64,000 nucleotides of DNA from Tieghemiomyces parasiticus (GCA_027575765.1 JANBPT010000002.1:123951-187950); one strand, 5' to 3'. Numbered from the stretch's first letter, positions 41,916-54,447 are shown. Made by a program: numbers and translations. Notes: generated by a model from the letters alone, not told the origin.

Positions 41916-43113
41916 ATGGCGGACAACCAGTATAAACCGTCTCCCATGCGCCCCATACACCGCTCGTACCTATCCGAGGGCGACCTGTCCTACGTACGGT
42001 CCAGTCAACGCCCCAGTGCCTCCATTACTCCGCCGTCGTCGGTCGGCAAGTCACCAGCCCTACGCAAAAAAACCTTGGTACTCGACTTGGATGAGACTCT
42101 CATCCACGGTTCACTGCTGGGCGGGTCGGGGTCCTACAGCCACGTCGTCGAGGTGTTCGTGGACGACATATCCTGTCTATATTATATCTACAAGCGGCCA
42201 CACGTTGACTATTTTCTCAAGAAGGTAAGGTTATACGTCAGGCTTTGAGGTGCGAGTAAGTCGTGGGCCACGGCAAGTCGTTGTAGGTTGCTACGCGACC
42301 CGTTGCTTAACACAGCTCGTTAACCTAACTCCCGTCCACTCCCCTACGGGCCTCTACCAACCACCCACCGCCCCGCGCATACTCCGGTAGGTGAGCGAAT
42401 GGTACCACGTCGTCGTCTTCACCGCCTCCATCATGGAGTATGCCGACCCCGTCATTGATTCCTTGGACCCGAAGGGGACTCTCATCCACCAGCGCTACTT
42501 TCGCGATGTAAGTGACAGGTCCCAGATCCACCATAACCGACTGCTCGGCTTGGTTCTTCGCACCTTTGAGCTATTGGTAACCCGACTGACTCCCCGTACG
42601 TGACCTTTCCTTATTCTCACTCGGTCTTCCCCTCACTTTTTCACCGCGGTGTATCTGACAACAGTCCTGCATCCAGCAAGGAACCAATTTTGTCAAGGAC
42701 CTGGCCATTGTCGAGCCCGACTTATCCCACGTGTGTTTGATTGACAACTCACCCGTATCCTACGCCTTAAACAAGGGTAAGCGCACGTGTGCCTATTTCA
42801 TAGGGCGGACAAGATTTTTGGCACGATGCCCTACGCTGGAGAAGCCCACTGTGCTCTAACTCAGGCCGCAACCCAAGTATTACGTCCAATTCTTACACTG
42901 GTGAGACTCATCCTAACCCTACTTTTGGCGCATCCTAATCCCTACCGTACACTCTTTATAGAGAATGGAATTCCCATTTTGGCCTGGTACAATAATAACG
43001 CCAAGGACGAGGCCCTCTTGGACCTATTGCCGTTCCTTGATGCCCTACGGTTCACCCAGGATATCCGATCTGTCCTCGGATTTCGCCTATTTTCGGACAA
43101 GAAAGCCACATAG
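41916..43113 (+). CDS. NEM1: Nem1/CTDNEP1 (Dullard) HAD-family protein phosphatase
   Basis: FCP1/SCP-fold phosphatase of the Nem1/CTDNEP1 family, which with Spo7 dephosphorylates the lipin Pah1 at the ER/nuclear membrane. Four exons: 41916-42224, 42391-42507, 42665-42776 and 42962-43113 (229 residues), introns 157-185 bases. Joins restore [35 protein letters not shown] and [13 protein letters not shown]. The catalytic DLDET is at D57-D59-T61, then KRPHVDYF, the VVFTAS threonine, and the C-terminal LIDNSP acidic pair. [18 protein letters not shown] is the signature end of this subfamily. The N-terminus here is short and lacks the transmembrane anchor of yeast Nem1. ATG at 41916 is chosen over an in-frame ATG at 41700. 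Confidence 0.88.
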
Positions 43114-43548
43114 CCTAGACTACCGACTTCACTAATCGACCGCAATTCGATCCGTTGGGCAACACTCGGGGTTACCCGTCACCCTCTCGCCCCTCCCCTG
43201 TACTTCTTATCTCTCCCTTCGTCACACATTTGCGGTCCACCCGCTCATACTCAAAGCAACACCGCTCATGATTCATCCGCCACACTAGGGGCCCCTCCAT
43301 GCCCCCCTATCTCCTTTGACCCACGGGTACGGGTACAGTCCAGTGTATTTAACTACCCGCACTCGCGAGCAATAACACACATTGTACACTACACTTTCGC
43401 TACTCCGTACCAATGGACCCGTAATTTTATGATGATTGTACAAAATTAAAGAAAAGTGCATAGGGGCACCTTTGGACAGGATCGGGATCGAACGGCACTG
43501 GGAGGCAGCTGCCAGCCGTGGAAGGTGCAATCCCTCTCCGCTTCCGCT
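43114..43548. other. Convergent spacer Nem1 / SPRY gene
   Basis: About 430 bases between two convergent stop codons; presumed 3' untranslated regions, pyrimidine-rich on the plus strand. No gene seen. Confidence 0.55.
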
Positions 43549-44454
43549 TTAGGAAGTGTAGGCCGGCGGTGGCAGGTTGTCGTTATCACGCTGAGGGAAG
43601 CCACCGGTGGGCTGGTAAGCCGGGGCGGGTCCGGCGTTATCGGGGGATCTCTGGGAAGGAAAGAACCGAACACTCAGCTCGCATGGACCATCCGCGCCAA
43701 CGGTCGGGAACAGCGGGGCGCGGATGTTACTGAATGCAATACCTAGGGGCTGCTGGTTCTTGTAAAATACGACCTGGCCGGGGGATTTGCAGTACTGGAC
43801 GGCAATGGTGTCACCCTGGCCGAAGGGTGGGCCGTAGTCCCGGCCACCCTCGGGATCATTATAATACTTGCGACCGTCGTCGCTGTGGTACCCGACACTC
43901 TCGGCGTTCCATCCGGGGAGACGAAATGGTGGGTACGGCCGGGTGGCCAAGCCAACAGCCACCACGGTATTGGCAGCCTTGGAGCGGATGGTGACCTCGT
44001 ACGAGTCGAGCTCGTAGTGATCAAGGATGGTGCTCGGCAGCGGGAGGTCGGTCTGGACGCACGAGTCGAGTTCGTACTGGAACCGGAACGACGTGGGACT
44101 GGTAAAGATTACGTTATTAGGGCCTTGTCCGTAGTCGTACATCTCGGTGGGCGTGTTGCGCCGGCCGAACAGCGGGGGAAACACGAATTGGTGAGAGGCC
44201 AAGCCATGGTCCTGCAGCCGAGCCATGTCTTGCGGCGCTAGGTTGGCCAGGTGGCGCTCCGGGGGAAACTGTCGCTGGAAGGTCCGGCCGAGCTCGAACT
44301 TGTCGACGGAGGCGTTCTTGGTGGGGGAAAAGGCGTAGTTGGGTTCCGGGCAGGCGGCGGCCTGGTTGTAGGTCGGGAGCCCGCCGTTTGGCGCCTGGTA
44401 GTTGTGGCGATGACCGTCGCCCTGACCGTGACGGTTGAATGAGAAGAGTGGCAT
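43549..44454 (-). CDS. SPRY-domain, PY-motif protein (Ssh4/Ear1-like Rsp5 adaptor)
   Basis: SPRY (B30.2) domain protein of 301 residues with a C-terminal PPAY motif (residues 296-299). This combination is the hallmark of Ssh4/Ear1, adaptors that bring the NEDD4-type ubiquitin ligase Rsp5 to membrane cargo for multivesicular-body sorting. Visible SPRY elements: ELDSYEVTIRSKAANTVVAVGLAT, RPYPPFRLPGWNAESVGYHSDDGR, GQGDTIAVQYCKSPGQVVFYKNQQPLG and LFPTVGADGPCELSVRF. The upstream region PPLFGRRNTPTEMYDYG fits the family. The open frame runs up to a GTG at 44772, so the first ATG (44454) is chosen; that form lacks the N-terminal membrane anchor typical of Ssh4/Ear1. A hydrophobic stretch just upstream (YYYTLQTLLAASFILPIP) is in frame but has no ATG before it. 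Confidence 0.75.
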   Translation of the reverse strand: MPLFSFNRHGQGDGHRHNYQAPNGGLPTYNQAAACPEPNYAFSPTKNASVDKFELGRTFQRQFPPERHLANLAPQDMARLQDHGLASHQFVFPPLFGRRNTPTEMYDYGQGPNNVIFTSPTSFRFQYELDSCVQTDLPLPSTILDHYELDSYEVTIRSKAANTVVAVGLATRPYPPFRLPGWNAESVGYHSDDGRKYYNDPEGGRDYGPPFGQGDTIAVQYCKSPGQVVFYKNQQPLGIAFSNIRAPLFPTVGADGPCELSVRFFPSQRSPDNAGPAPAYQPTGGFPQRDNDNLPPPAYTS

Positions 44455-45322
44455 GGCCGGTATAGGGAGGATAAAGGAGGCAGCGAGGAGGGTTTGAAGC
44501 GTGTAGTAGTAAGCAAGCGAGGCAAGGCGGCGACCAAGTTGGGATGGGGTTAAAGGCGAAGTGAGATGGGCTATTCGAGTAAGGGAACGGCGAGGGGGGG
44601 TCAGGGAGGTTAAGGCTTGGCAGCGAGGCGGAAGACGGAGACGCCTAGGGACGGTCGATGGTGACCTAGCTATGACGGGGAGGAATCGGCCACAGGGAGA
44701 ATACTTGTGTAATGATGCCAGGGGACGGGTTGTAGAGTGAGGGTGGGCCCTATGGCTCGCCTTTAATAGCACGGCCGACCTGGACGCCGAAGGGTGAAGG
44801 TCATTGTTTCTAGAAGGCCGCTTGCTGCTGTAGTAAACGAGCCTCGTCAGCGGCGTGGCTATTGTTGACTAGTATTGTTTAGGTGTGCTACATCTCAGTG
44901 GTACTATATACTCACACTACGCTGGCGGGGATTGTGCTACAATATAGCCGTCGAAGCATCCATGCCACTGGACGCCTCAGCCGTTCTAAATGGAACCTAG
45001 GAGGGGCCTTTCCATATGCCGAACTAGCTGCTGTCGATCCATGGGATGATGCTGCGGCGACTAATATATATATAAAGCGGGGGGGGGGTGTTCAATGGAC
45101 TGTTCAGCCCAACCCATCGACCAAAGGATGGGATGCCATGATCAAGACAATACCGAGGCAACCTTCCCAAGTTGAGCCAAGATTTTCACTCCTCACTACA
45201 AATCCCAAATTTAACCCTGACAGTTCTCCAAAAATTCACGGGCCCATTTATTGTATACCATATCACTGGGATGACTACACTAGAGCCCCCGGAATTTGTT
45301 TGTTCCACTCAATACCGGCAAT
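44455..45322. other. Spacer SPRY gene / RalGAP alpha
   Basis: About 870 bases upstream of the SPRY gene and downstream of RalGAP alpha (both minus). It contains TATATATATAAAG (about 45065-45077) and a nine-G run right after it. A plus-strand open frame (44883-45485) overlaps the RalGAP 3' end and has no recognisable domain. Confidence 0.5.
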
Positions 45323-48300
45323 TTACCGGAAGAATGAGAAGGAAGCGGTGCTCTGCGAGGCCGATTGCTCATTAGTATACTCAGGGGGTTCGGAAGCCAG
45401 CCCGGCACCGAGGGTCGGTGCTGATAAATTGGCAAGCCCATGTTTCTCGGTGAGCTTGGCGATTTCGCGGTGGCGGACCACGTAGGGCGGTAGAGCGTGG
45501 GGCATACGGTTGCGGAAGATTTCGCGCTGGGCGTGTATGGCTGTGGCGCGGACTAAAGGACCCAAGGACTCGTACTTGACCACCGTGCCGTCCATGAGTG
45601 GGCCGTAGGTGGACACCTTCCTGTCGTGGAAGGTCCGGATCCCACACAGTTCCTCGCTAAGTGGGTTGATGATAATCTGGACGTTACCAAAATCACCTGA
45701 AATGGTCCCTGGGATGAAATCCATGTTGTTTTCGTTCCAGACGATGTGGACGTGGTCGTTACCAACATGGCGTTTCTGAGAAAAGGGGGGCGGCAGACAG
45801 GTCAAGCAACATGGTAGCCAAAGTTTGAAGCAGGTCAGGGGTTAGCTTAAAATGGAGACAGTGGCAAGAGCGTAGTGGTCAGCTTATTGATAACAGGCGA
45901 CAAGCCAAACTTGTTCGGGGTGAGGCCCACGACCTACCTTGCGAATACACTGCCGGTCACGGGGGTCCGTGGGGATCCGTGTGGCATCGTGGAACATGAT
46001 TTCGAGGAACGAGGTGCAGTAATAGATGGCGGTCTCACCATCGCTGCCATTACGCAGGAGCCGGCCGGTATAGCCTGTATGGGTGCGGAGATCCACCTCC
46101 CAGCCCAGGGTTTTTACGAAAGTCTCATAGGCCGGGCTGCCCGCGGTGTTGGCCAGGATGGAGGTCTCATCGATCTGCTGGTTACCCACGTACAGCACGG
46201 CCACCTTGATACACTCTAGGGGGTTTAGGGTGTCCAAGTGGCGGATGTCGCGGTAGAGGTTTTTAGACCGGGACAGGACGCACCAGCCGTGGTCCGGCAC
46301 GATCGTCCCCGGTTTACCGCTAGCGCCGTCCATACCAGGTCCTGAGGGCAAGAGACTGGATGGATAGATTAGATGGTCGGTGGCCCGGCCGTCATGGGAG
46401 CGACTGTCGCGGTAGGCAATCGTCGCGTACCGGTGTTCCATGGGAAGGTACGGCGAAGGTTGGACGGCCGCCTGACGGGACTCATCTTCTAGCGCTTGGT
46501 CCTCCAGTTCGGCAAACTCCTGGACATCGCGGGCCATCTTATCGTAATGAGGCTCGGCGGCCGCCTCAGGCAGGTCGTCACGGAGTTTGGGCCAGGTAAA
46601 CGGCGTCGGAATGGTCGATCCCGCGGGGGCCCGTAGGACGCCGACGCCATCCTCCCCAGGTCCACTCCCTTGGCTAACACAGCAACGCACATCGCACCCG
46701 TAGGCCAAGGAGGTCTCGTCGACGGACGTAGCCCGTGAGCGGGTCGACTGCTCCTCTAAGGCCTGCACTACGCGGTAGGTATGCTCCACAAACTGGAACT
46801 TCCCGACGGCATTGCGGATCATAATAATCGGGTTTGAGCCAGTCGACTGGGGACGCAAGAAGGTGACCAGGCTTCGCGCATTAAGAGCCAAGAACATGTT
46901 GTCGGTGTCATCAGGGTCGTCAGAATCCAGGTAAGGCTCGGTGATGGAGCTGCGGGCATATTCCACCCCGCGGCGCGGTGGGAAATTATCGTAGTGGACC
47001 AGCAGGTGGTCAATCGCGACCGCGGCGGTATCACGCAACAACCGGCAGAGTTCCTTTGCCTGTTCGGGATTTTCGGCCGCGAGTGGGGCCGGCGGCGAAG
47101 GCGGGGGTTGTTGTGGGAAGTAGCCAAGCAGTTTGCTTGGGGTCACCCGGATCCCCGTCTGAAGGTCTTCACGATTCGTCGAACCCGGTTCACCCGGGCT
47201 GATCTGGTCCACTAACTGCTCCAGTTCCCTGTACACACGGGCCAGGTGCGGGGCCAGGCCGAGCGACGATGGTCTTCCGGGGGAATCCGTTAGACCTACG
47301 ACCTCGGCGTCCACAGAAAAGACGCGCTCCAATGTGGGCCAGACCAAGGAACTTAGGTGGTGGTTATGCATGAATGTTATGGGAAGCCGCATGAGCCACT
47401 CCAGTAGACACCGTATGGCATCCATGACGATATTAGCCCGGGGCCGGGTGGGCTGACACGCAAACCGATCCAACTGAATATGGATGGTCCATAGGACCAT
47501 GTGTAAGTAGTCTAAATGGAGGGGGGCCGGCAGCCGCTGGGCAGCGTTGGGCACGTTGATAATTCCGAGCAGGGCCTGGACCGCTAGGTCGATTACCTCG
47601 AGCCGGTCATCCGCTAGAAGGCGAGCCAGCCGGAGTACGGTCGCCCGGATCAACTCGGGGGTGAAGGCCGGGCGCACGGCGAGCAAGTTGGTAACGGTGA
47701 AGAGAGTGATCCCATGCACGAGCTCGCGGACGATGAGAAACACACCGGGCTCGGTTGTGTCCCAGTTTTCTTTAGCGAAGAGGATAGGTTCGAACACCGT
47801 ACGGATGAGCTCGTTGTTCAGCTGACCGGCGGTCACGGTAACACCGGCGGTGAAGGTCAGGGCGTACGTTTCGTTGGTGCGTAAAACCTGGCAGGGCCGG
47901 TCAGGGCGGGCTTGTAAATAGAGCTGGATGGCGAGTAGGAGGCGGAGGGCGTTGGCCCGGGCGCTCGGTTCTAACCCCTCCGAGTAAACAAGGAGACGGC
48001 GGACGCTGTACGCCACGGGTATGGCGAGTATCTCCACGTGCGGCAGGGCTACCGAGAAGAGTGGGTAGCAGTGGTTATAGATGATGTTGAGGACTACCGG
48101 TTTGCGAGTGGCCAGGGAGGTAATAATGAGGTGGTAAAAGTGTGCCAAGAAGGTGAATGGCACATTGGCTGGTTGGACACGGCACATGAGGCGGCAGAGT
48201 GCAGCCAAGGCCAGCGGATAGGCCCGGCAGGTCGGCGAGTCGCTGTCTAGGTCTGACTTGGTCCCGGGGGCCAGATCGATAGGGGCCGGCATGGCCCCGA

Positions 48301-51300
48301 TCAGACCATGGATCCCGGCTAGGGTGAAGGGGTCACTGCCGGGTTGGCTGGCCGGATCCAGGTGGGGACCCGGGTCCATGAGCCGAGCACGTTGGTAGCG
48401 CGAGCGGACGTCAGGGTGGAAGCAGACCTCAAACAGGAAAGGGGCTAAGGCCCAAGGCGAGTAATGCAGCAGGATGGCATCGAGCGGACAGACGTCGTCT
48501 CTGGCGGGGAATGCATCCGCTGCAAGGGGTGGGGCGGTCCGGGACGCGGACACGGGCTGTGGAGTTAATAAATACCGGATCTTGGGATGGTTGACTACGA
48601 CCTCGTAGGGTAGCCGACGGAAAGCGGCGGACCGGGAGTGCAGAAGCCCGTTGACCGAGTTAAACGTGTCGCACACCCGGATTATACCGCGTACCATCGA
48701 CAGCAGGAGCGGGACGTATAGGATCTGGTTGGGGTGGCCAATCACCGAGAGAAGCTGGGACCAGATGTACACCGACTCTCGTTCGTACCAGTTCACACTG
48801 TCCACCAGGCGTTCCAAGTACACGAGGGCGCTGACCCCCGTGGTGAGCCCCACGCAGGGCTGGTCGAGGGTACCGAGGACGAACCGACCGTGGGCCGCCC
48901 GGTTAGTCTGCGTGGGGTGCGCGTACAGTTGGGCGTCGAGTAGTAGTTGCTGGGCGTAGCTAGTCTCGTCCCAGTCCGTGTGGGGGCCCAAGCGATCCTT
49001 GAGGGCGCCCTCGGCGATAAGGGCGGTCGTGGGCAGGGTATCCAGCGACCGGAGGACAAGGGCCGACTGGGTGGGTTGGTGGCTGGGTTCCCGGCTGATC
49101 GCACCCCGCATGGAGCTGACCGTAGAATGGAGTCCCAGTGAGTATTGAGAATCAGCCATGTCTCCGGGAGCTTCACCTGGCCCCAAACCACGTGTGGATA
49201 ATGGCGGGGTATTAGTATGGCTATTCGCATCTGACCCGTCGACCTCATTGACCAGAGCCGAGGATCGTTGCAGTTGGCGCCGAAAGTATTTGGGGACGAG
49301 GCGTCGGCGATCGCGGCTAATAGCGGCTTTGAACGAGGCCCCGCGCGACCGACCTCGGGCTTCCGGTTTGGTGGTGCCAGCGGGTGCAGGCTGGATGCCA
49401 TTCCGGGTGGCCGAGTGGCGCGGGCGGAGTTGGCTGTAGTCCCTCTCGGCGCTCTCAATGGTGAGTCCATGGCTCTGGGGGAAGGATGCGGTCGCCTGGT
49501 TGGAGATAAACTCGCGGACGCGCCGACCGGGCCGGGGGGCTTGGGTAGTGAAACCGAGCGGGGAGTGTGGTGAAGTCGGCGTGCTGCTTTCAGAATGGAC
49601 AGGTGAGACGGGGGCTGAGCCGCCGCGCGTAACTGGTGATGGCTGACGCGGCGGCGGCTGCGGTGAGCTCGGGAACCCTGGCGACTGAGATCTGGGACGC
49701 TGATCTAGACTCCGGCCGCGGCTGTGGTCCAGCAAAGCGGCGGTGGACCCTGCGGCGGCGTTCGCATGGATGACGGCCTCGCCCGTGCCCAAGGACAGGG
49801 CCCGCGAGTGCCGGCGCTGACGCGAACTACCAAAACCGAGGGTCATGTACCGTAATTTCCGGTTATTGTGACTGGCACGGAGTCGGTCAGGAAGGGCAAC
49901 AGAGCCCTGACCCGTGAGGGTGGTGACTGATCGGTGGGGGCTTGGCGGTGGATCGGGGCCCTCCGAAACTACGCTGGCCAAGCTCTCGATGGTATCGGCA
50001 CTAGCGGTCCCTTCGCTGTCGGACGCCACAGAAGTGGGTGGCTCGGCCAGAGCGGGTGGAAGAGGAAAATGCGTAAAGAACTGCTGGGAGCACACGACGG
50101 CGATCCGGCTGACGGTAAACCCCCAGAATCCGACTAGACTACGCCAATTAGGGTTGCAGGAGAAAGAGGTGGTTAAGCGGCGCCACAGGGCCGCGTTCTG
50201 GGAACGCGAGGCGATGGCGCATATGAAGATGGTTTCCACGAGCTGACCCACCATGTCCTCGATGACTAAGGACGGCTCCGGGTTGGCCGTTTTGACCGGC
50301 GCCGCCGGGGTACCGCTACTGTGACTGCCGACCGTGTCATGACTGCGAGAACTACCGTTGGATTGCCGGTGTCGGTGGGACTTCGCTGCGGGATCGGGTT
50401 CGGGAGCGGCCAGACCAAATTCTCGGGCCGACCGGTAGACGTGATTCATCGGTAGGGATTCGTAGATGCCAACTAGGGTGGCCACCAGTAGTTCCCAATT
50501 GTCTGGACTTAGCGGGACAGGCTGTTCGGCGGCCAGCGCACGTAGAAAATCAAAGACTTTGCAGCAAGTGGTCACCGTGGTGGGCGGGATAAAATCGCCA
50601 CCCGAGAACAGATCCCGTAAGGGCTCGGCTAACATCTGTAGGAAGGCGCTAACGTAGCGATCACACGGTCCATGCCACCAGTCGCCGGCAGGCGTGGTAG
50701 AGTTGGGTACCTCGTGCGTGGTCCCCAGGGGGGGCAGGGTCGGTTGGGAGAGGGCAGCCGCGGTTCCTAGAGCCGGGCCGTAGGGTGATGTCGCGGGGGG
50801 TTGACTGGTAGGAACGGCAGCGGAGTGGCGCCGCCCCTGGGTCTGGCTACTCGCGACCGGAGCCGGTGTAAAATCGGATGGGTTGAAGAAGGCCAGGAAC
50901 AAGGGTATCCCGTCGACGCGGCTAAATAGCCAGTTCCGTAGAACACCGATGGCCCCCGTGTGGAGGTCGGCGTACTCGGCACGGCCAGCTGGCAGACGCA
51001 ATACCTGGCGTAGAATCTCGCACAGCAGGTCCAGGTCCTCCACCCGACTGAGGATTGCACGGTTCACCAGGGGGTAACGGTGCGGGGCTGCCGAGGCGGG
51101 CGGCGGCGGTGGTGGTGGTATTGATTGTGATGGTGAGGATAATAAAGTGGGAGACCCATCAGCCTCGGGTAAGATCTGGCATAACCGACTGGAGAGTGGA
51201 GGTTGGTGGATACCGTAGGCCTCCGCAGAGCGGGCGACACTGCTGTCGACTAGAAACTGGATCAGGGGTCGCAGCAGGATGGGGTGGCAACTGCCGTAAT

Positions 51301-52780
51301 CCTTGGTGGCCCAGGTCGAACTTGCCACGTTCTCGTGGCGGTGGGCCCAGGTGGGAAACAGTTTAAGCAAGCATGCGTCCTTAAACATGGTGAACATGAA
51401 ACGCGCGGTGGTCAAGGCCTCGGACCCGACCAACCGCCAGGGGTATATTTGCTCCATGACGCGGCTGCGCCGCCGCATGGACGGGGATGAGGAAGGGATC
51501 TCGGGCGCTGAGCTGAGGGCCGAGGCGTTGGTCAATAGTTTGAGGTTACTGAGGACGAGTTGTACTAGTTCGAGGGTATCGGCGGCGGTGAGGGGCCGCG
51601 TTTGGCGGGTGATCGGGCCCGCCGGATTGGTGTAGGCGTCATGAGGGTCCTCGTTGGATGAATTGGAGCGGCGTTCATGTGGTAGGGTGTCCGACCGGGC
51701 GGGCTGGTGGACCGGAGCACGCGGGACAGACTGAAGGGGCGGCGAGTCAGCGACGGGTCGCCGGCCAGGCGTAAGGGACCCTAGTCCGTGTCCAGGCGGC
51801 GGCAGACTGGTACGAGCGCGCAGCCGGGCGTCGGCCGTGGGTAGGTTGGCCGACTGCGCGGAGTGGGTGTTGAACTCGGATAGGAATACGCGCTGGATGA
51901 GGGTGTCCCGGTAAAGGTGGGCGGTCAGACTGTCGTAGTGGCCCTGCATATTTATCCACTCCAGAAGAAGCAGAAAACCTTCACGGACCACCTGGGGGTG
52001 ATTTAGCGGATCCAGGAGGGCTGACAGCATCCAAGCTACCTCCCTGGCGTGCCACCCTTGTTCTACCTTTTCGGGCAAATAGTATATGAGTTTGCGCAAC
52101 ACAGCGTAGGGTTTGAGAAAGGCGACGATCTCCTTCGCGGTTGGCGAGTCTGGTAGCTCGGAGCGGCGGCGGAGTCGGTCGAGCTGGTCGACCACAGTGG
52201 CCAGAACTACAGCGAATATCGTGTCGGCGTGGATACGGAAGAACCACGTTTTCTCGCTACGGTCGGCGGTCTCCAGGAAGGCACAAAGGTACGTGAACCG
52301 TACGCTGGCCTTTTGCTGCTCGTCAAAAATGTACCGCGTCTTACGGTTGGCCTTCTCGAGCCGCTCGGCGGCGGTGCCTGGTCCGGACGCCGGGACGGGT
52401 GAGTAAGACAGGCTCTGGCTGAAATTGTGGGTGGCGGAGGCTACGGCCGGACCGGCAGCCAGGTGTTGATTGGAGCCGTCGCTCGTGGCGGACTGCATGC
52501 TGCTGGTACGTGCCGGACTGCAAGACGCAGGCTGAGTGCTCGACGCCGCTGATTCGGTGGAGAGGTGCGGCCGGTGCGCGGCGAGGTTACGCTCCAGGGC
52601 AATCGCTTCGCTATAGGCCGGGCCAGGACTCGACGAGTAGCTGTGGTGTTCAATGTCGTTGGGCTGTGGGGGCGGGGCGGGTTGAGAGGAAGCGGCGGCA
52701 GTTGGTGTGGCCGGGGTTGTGGCAGACGTCCGCTTCTTGCGCGCGAACGACCGGGGCCGCACGCGGTTAAAGAAATCCAT
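45323..52780 (-). CDS. RALGAPA: RalGAP alpha-like GTPase-activating protein (Rap/Ran-GAP domain)
   Basis: Very large protein (2431 residues) related to the RalGAP alpha subunits, which with RalGAP beta switch off Ral-type small GTPases. Two exons: 52780-45938 and 45775-45323 (intron 45776-45937, GTAGGT...TCAG). The N-terminus (MDFFNRVRPR..., AVLRKLIYYLPEKVEQGWH, REGFLLLLEWINMQG) matches the RalGAP alpha N-terminal helical region. A long Ser/Pro-rich centre is followed by helical repeats. The Rap/RanGAP domain (about 2200-2390) reads IKVAVLYVGNQQIDETSILANT, YETFVKTLGWEVDL, IMFHDATRIPTD, then HVGNDHVHIVWNEN, where the GND Asn (N2287) is the catalytic 'Asn thumb'; the join K|KRHVGND restores it. 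The open frame extends past the ATG to a TTG at 52975, so ATG 52780 is chosen. Tuberin (TSC2) is the alternative, but the N-terminus favours RalGAP alpha. Confidence 0.82.
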
Positions 52781-54447
52781 GAGGGAAAGTGAAAGGTGGG
52801 CTATGGTACAGGTGATGTCGTTGGGCAAGTCGGAGCCGTGGGGGAAAGCAAGAAGCGTTGCGGCGGCCGGCGCACAAACGCGGAAAGGGTGGCAAGTATG
52901 GCGCCGGGAAGCGGTAATGGCAACTACCCAGGTGGTCAATGGAGATTGCCGGAAGGGAACGCGGGCCAGGTCCAATAAGGTCCGGGTCTAGTGCACCAAC
53001 GTGCAGGGGCGTGGGGCTCGGGCGTCGTCAGGGGAGTGAAGGTGCCCCGAGTGTGTATGCGGGAAAACGAGGGCTGTGATCAGCTTGCCTGGGCCTGGTG
53101 AAGTTAGTGAGATTATAAATAGTATGGCGAGGTGGAAAAGCGTGGGGCTGTGAACGAGCCAAGGAGTGCGAGCAGAGCGGATCGAAGGGTGGGGGGGGGA
53201 ATTTCCAGGGGAAAAAAGCGTCAAGTGGATAATACAACCATGCGGTAGATAACAGTACGGCGAGCGCAACAAGTGAACGGAGCTGGAGGCCTGAGCAAAG
53301 TCGTCGCCTTTTGGGCCTGCAGAAAACTCGGAAGGCACCCGTCCACTTTTCGTAGCCATATGAAACCTGTGGCGGCAGTGGAGGTGTGGGAGGTGAGACA
53401 CTTGGGAAGATGGCCGAAGGCTTCGAGCGTAAGCCACTGCTGCCTCGGCATTTATCTGGTGCCTAGTAGGTTTCTGCCGCAGTGCACCTTCCCGTTTTAC
53501 GTTTGAAACTTGTCCCTATAAATTGAATGCAGAAGACTCGTGAGTTTGATATTTCCTCAGGGTCGACGACGTCCATGCTTCGGCATATGGCTAATTCCCA
53601 GCGGCTAGAGGGTTCGTTTTGATAAACGCACTGTAGTTCCGAAATATGCCAACGGTACACCTGCCAAATAGTGTAACCCGGACGGGCCGGGTTCGATCTA
53701 CTCACCTGGCGAATATCCCGAACCAGGTCCAAGTATTGTGAGCCAGCAATCGCTTGGCCTTGAATCCGCAGGGCAGGGGTGGATGCATTGGCGCGGTTTC
53801 AGGCAGTCGGCCACCGCCCGGCCTATGCTCTTCCAAACTCTTCGTCATCGGCGCGTTCTGATCTCCAGAGGTTACCCACTACCCAGCCATCGGCGGTAGC
53901 TGGCAATGGAATTGCCCCATAATAGCAGGCCGCTCTGGACGTGGACCTTGTAGACCATCTGATCTCATCTACCCAGGCGCTCTTGTTAAGTAAGGTAATG
54001 ATCCGACAGGGGGGATTGACGGTTATTATCATTCGCTACATGCAAGCCTTTCGGCCAGTGGCTATGATCGCACCACCTGGTGGGATCGGTGTTTAACCGC
54101 ACTGGCCAGTGTACCTGTGTCCCACAGGCCTAACACTAGCAACCAAAGTCCGCACATGGCCGACCATAACTACTCAATAAAAAAATAAAAAAACTTTATC
54201 GCAGGGCACGTCCTGCGCTACCTTAGAGGCTTCGCATTCCGCTTATGCACATCCCGTACCGGTCGCTGTTCTGAATTTTTCCCCTACGGCTTGCCTCATT
54301 TAATAATTGACACTCCACGCTTTTCGGGCTGCCCAGTTGATCCTTGCGACTCCACTCCCAATCCCACCTACACCAATTGGAATTCCCTCCCATCACTTTG
54401 CATCCTTTTCCCGCCTCCCAACCCTCTCCAAGCTCCGTCCATTCACC
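52781..54447. other. Divergent spacer RalGAP alpha / GDP-mannose transporter
   Basis: About 1.7 kb between divergent start codons. An A-rich patch (AATAAAAAAATAAAAAAACT, near 54176-54195) and a pyrimidine-rich leader precede the transporter. Open frames at 52988-53437 (-) and 53463-53732 (-) show no recognisable domain. Confidence 0.5.

Noticed and set aside
43470..43510. tRNA-like B-box (GTTCGATCCCG on the minus strand)
   Set aside because: Flanking bases do not form a T-arm or acceptor stem, and it lies at the 3' end of the SPRY gene.
44883..45485. 200-codon plus-strand frame overlapping the RalGAP alpha 3' end
   Set aside because: No family similarity recognised, and it overlaps the well-supported GAP exon antisense.
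53680..53710. tRNA-like GGGTTCGATC sequence
   Set aside because: No pairing T-stem or D-arm around it.
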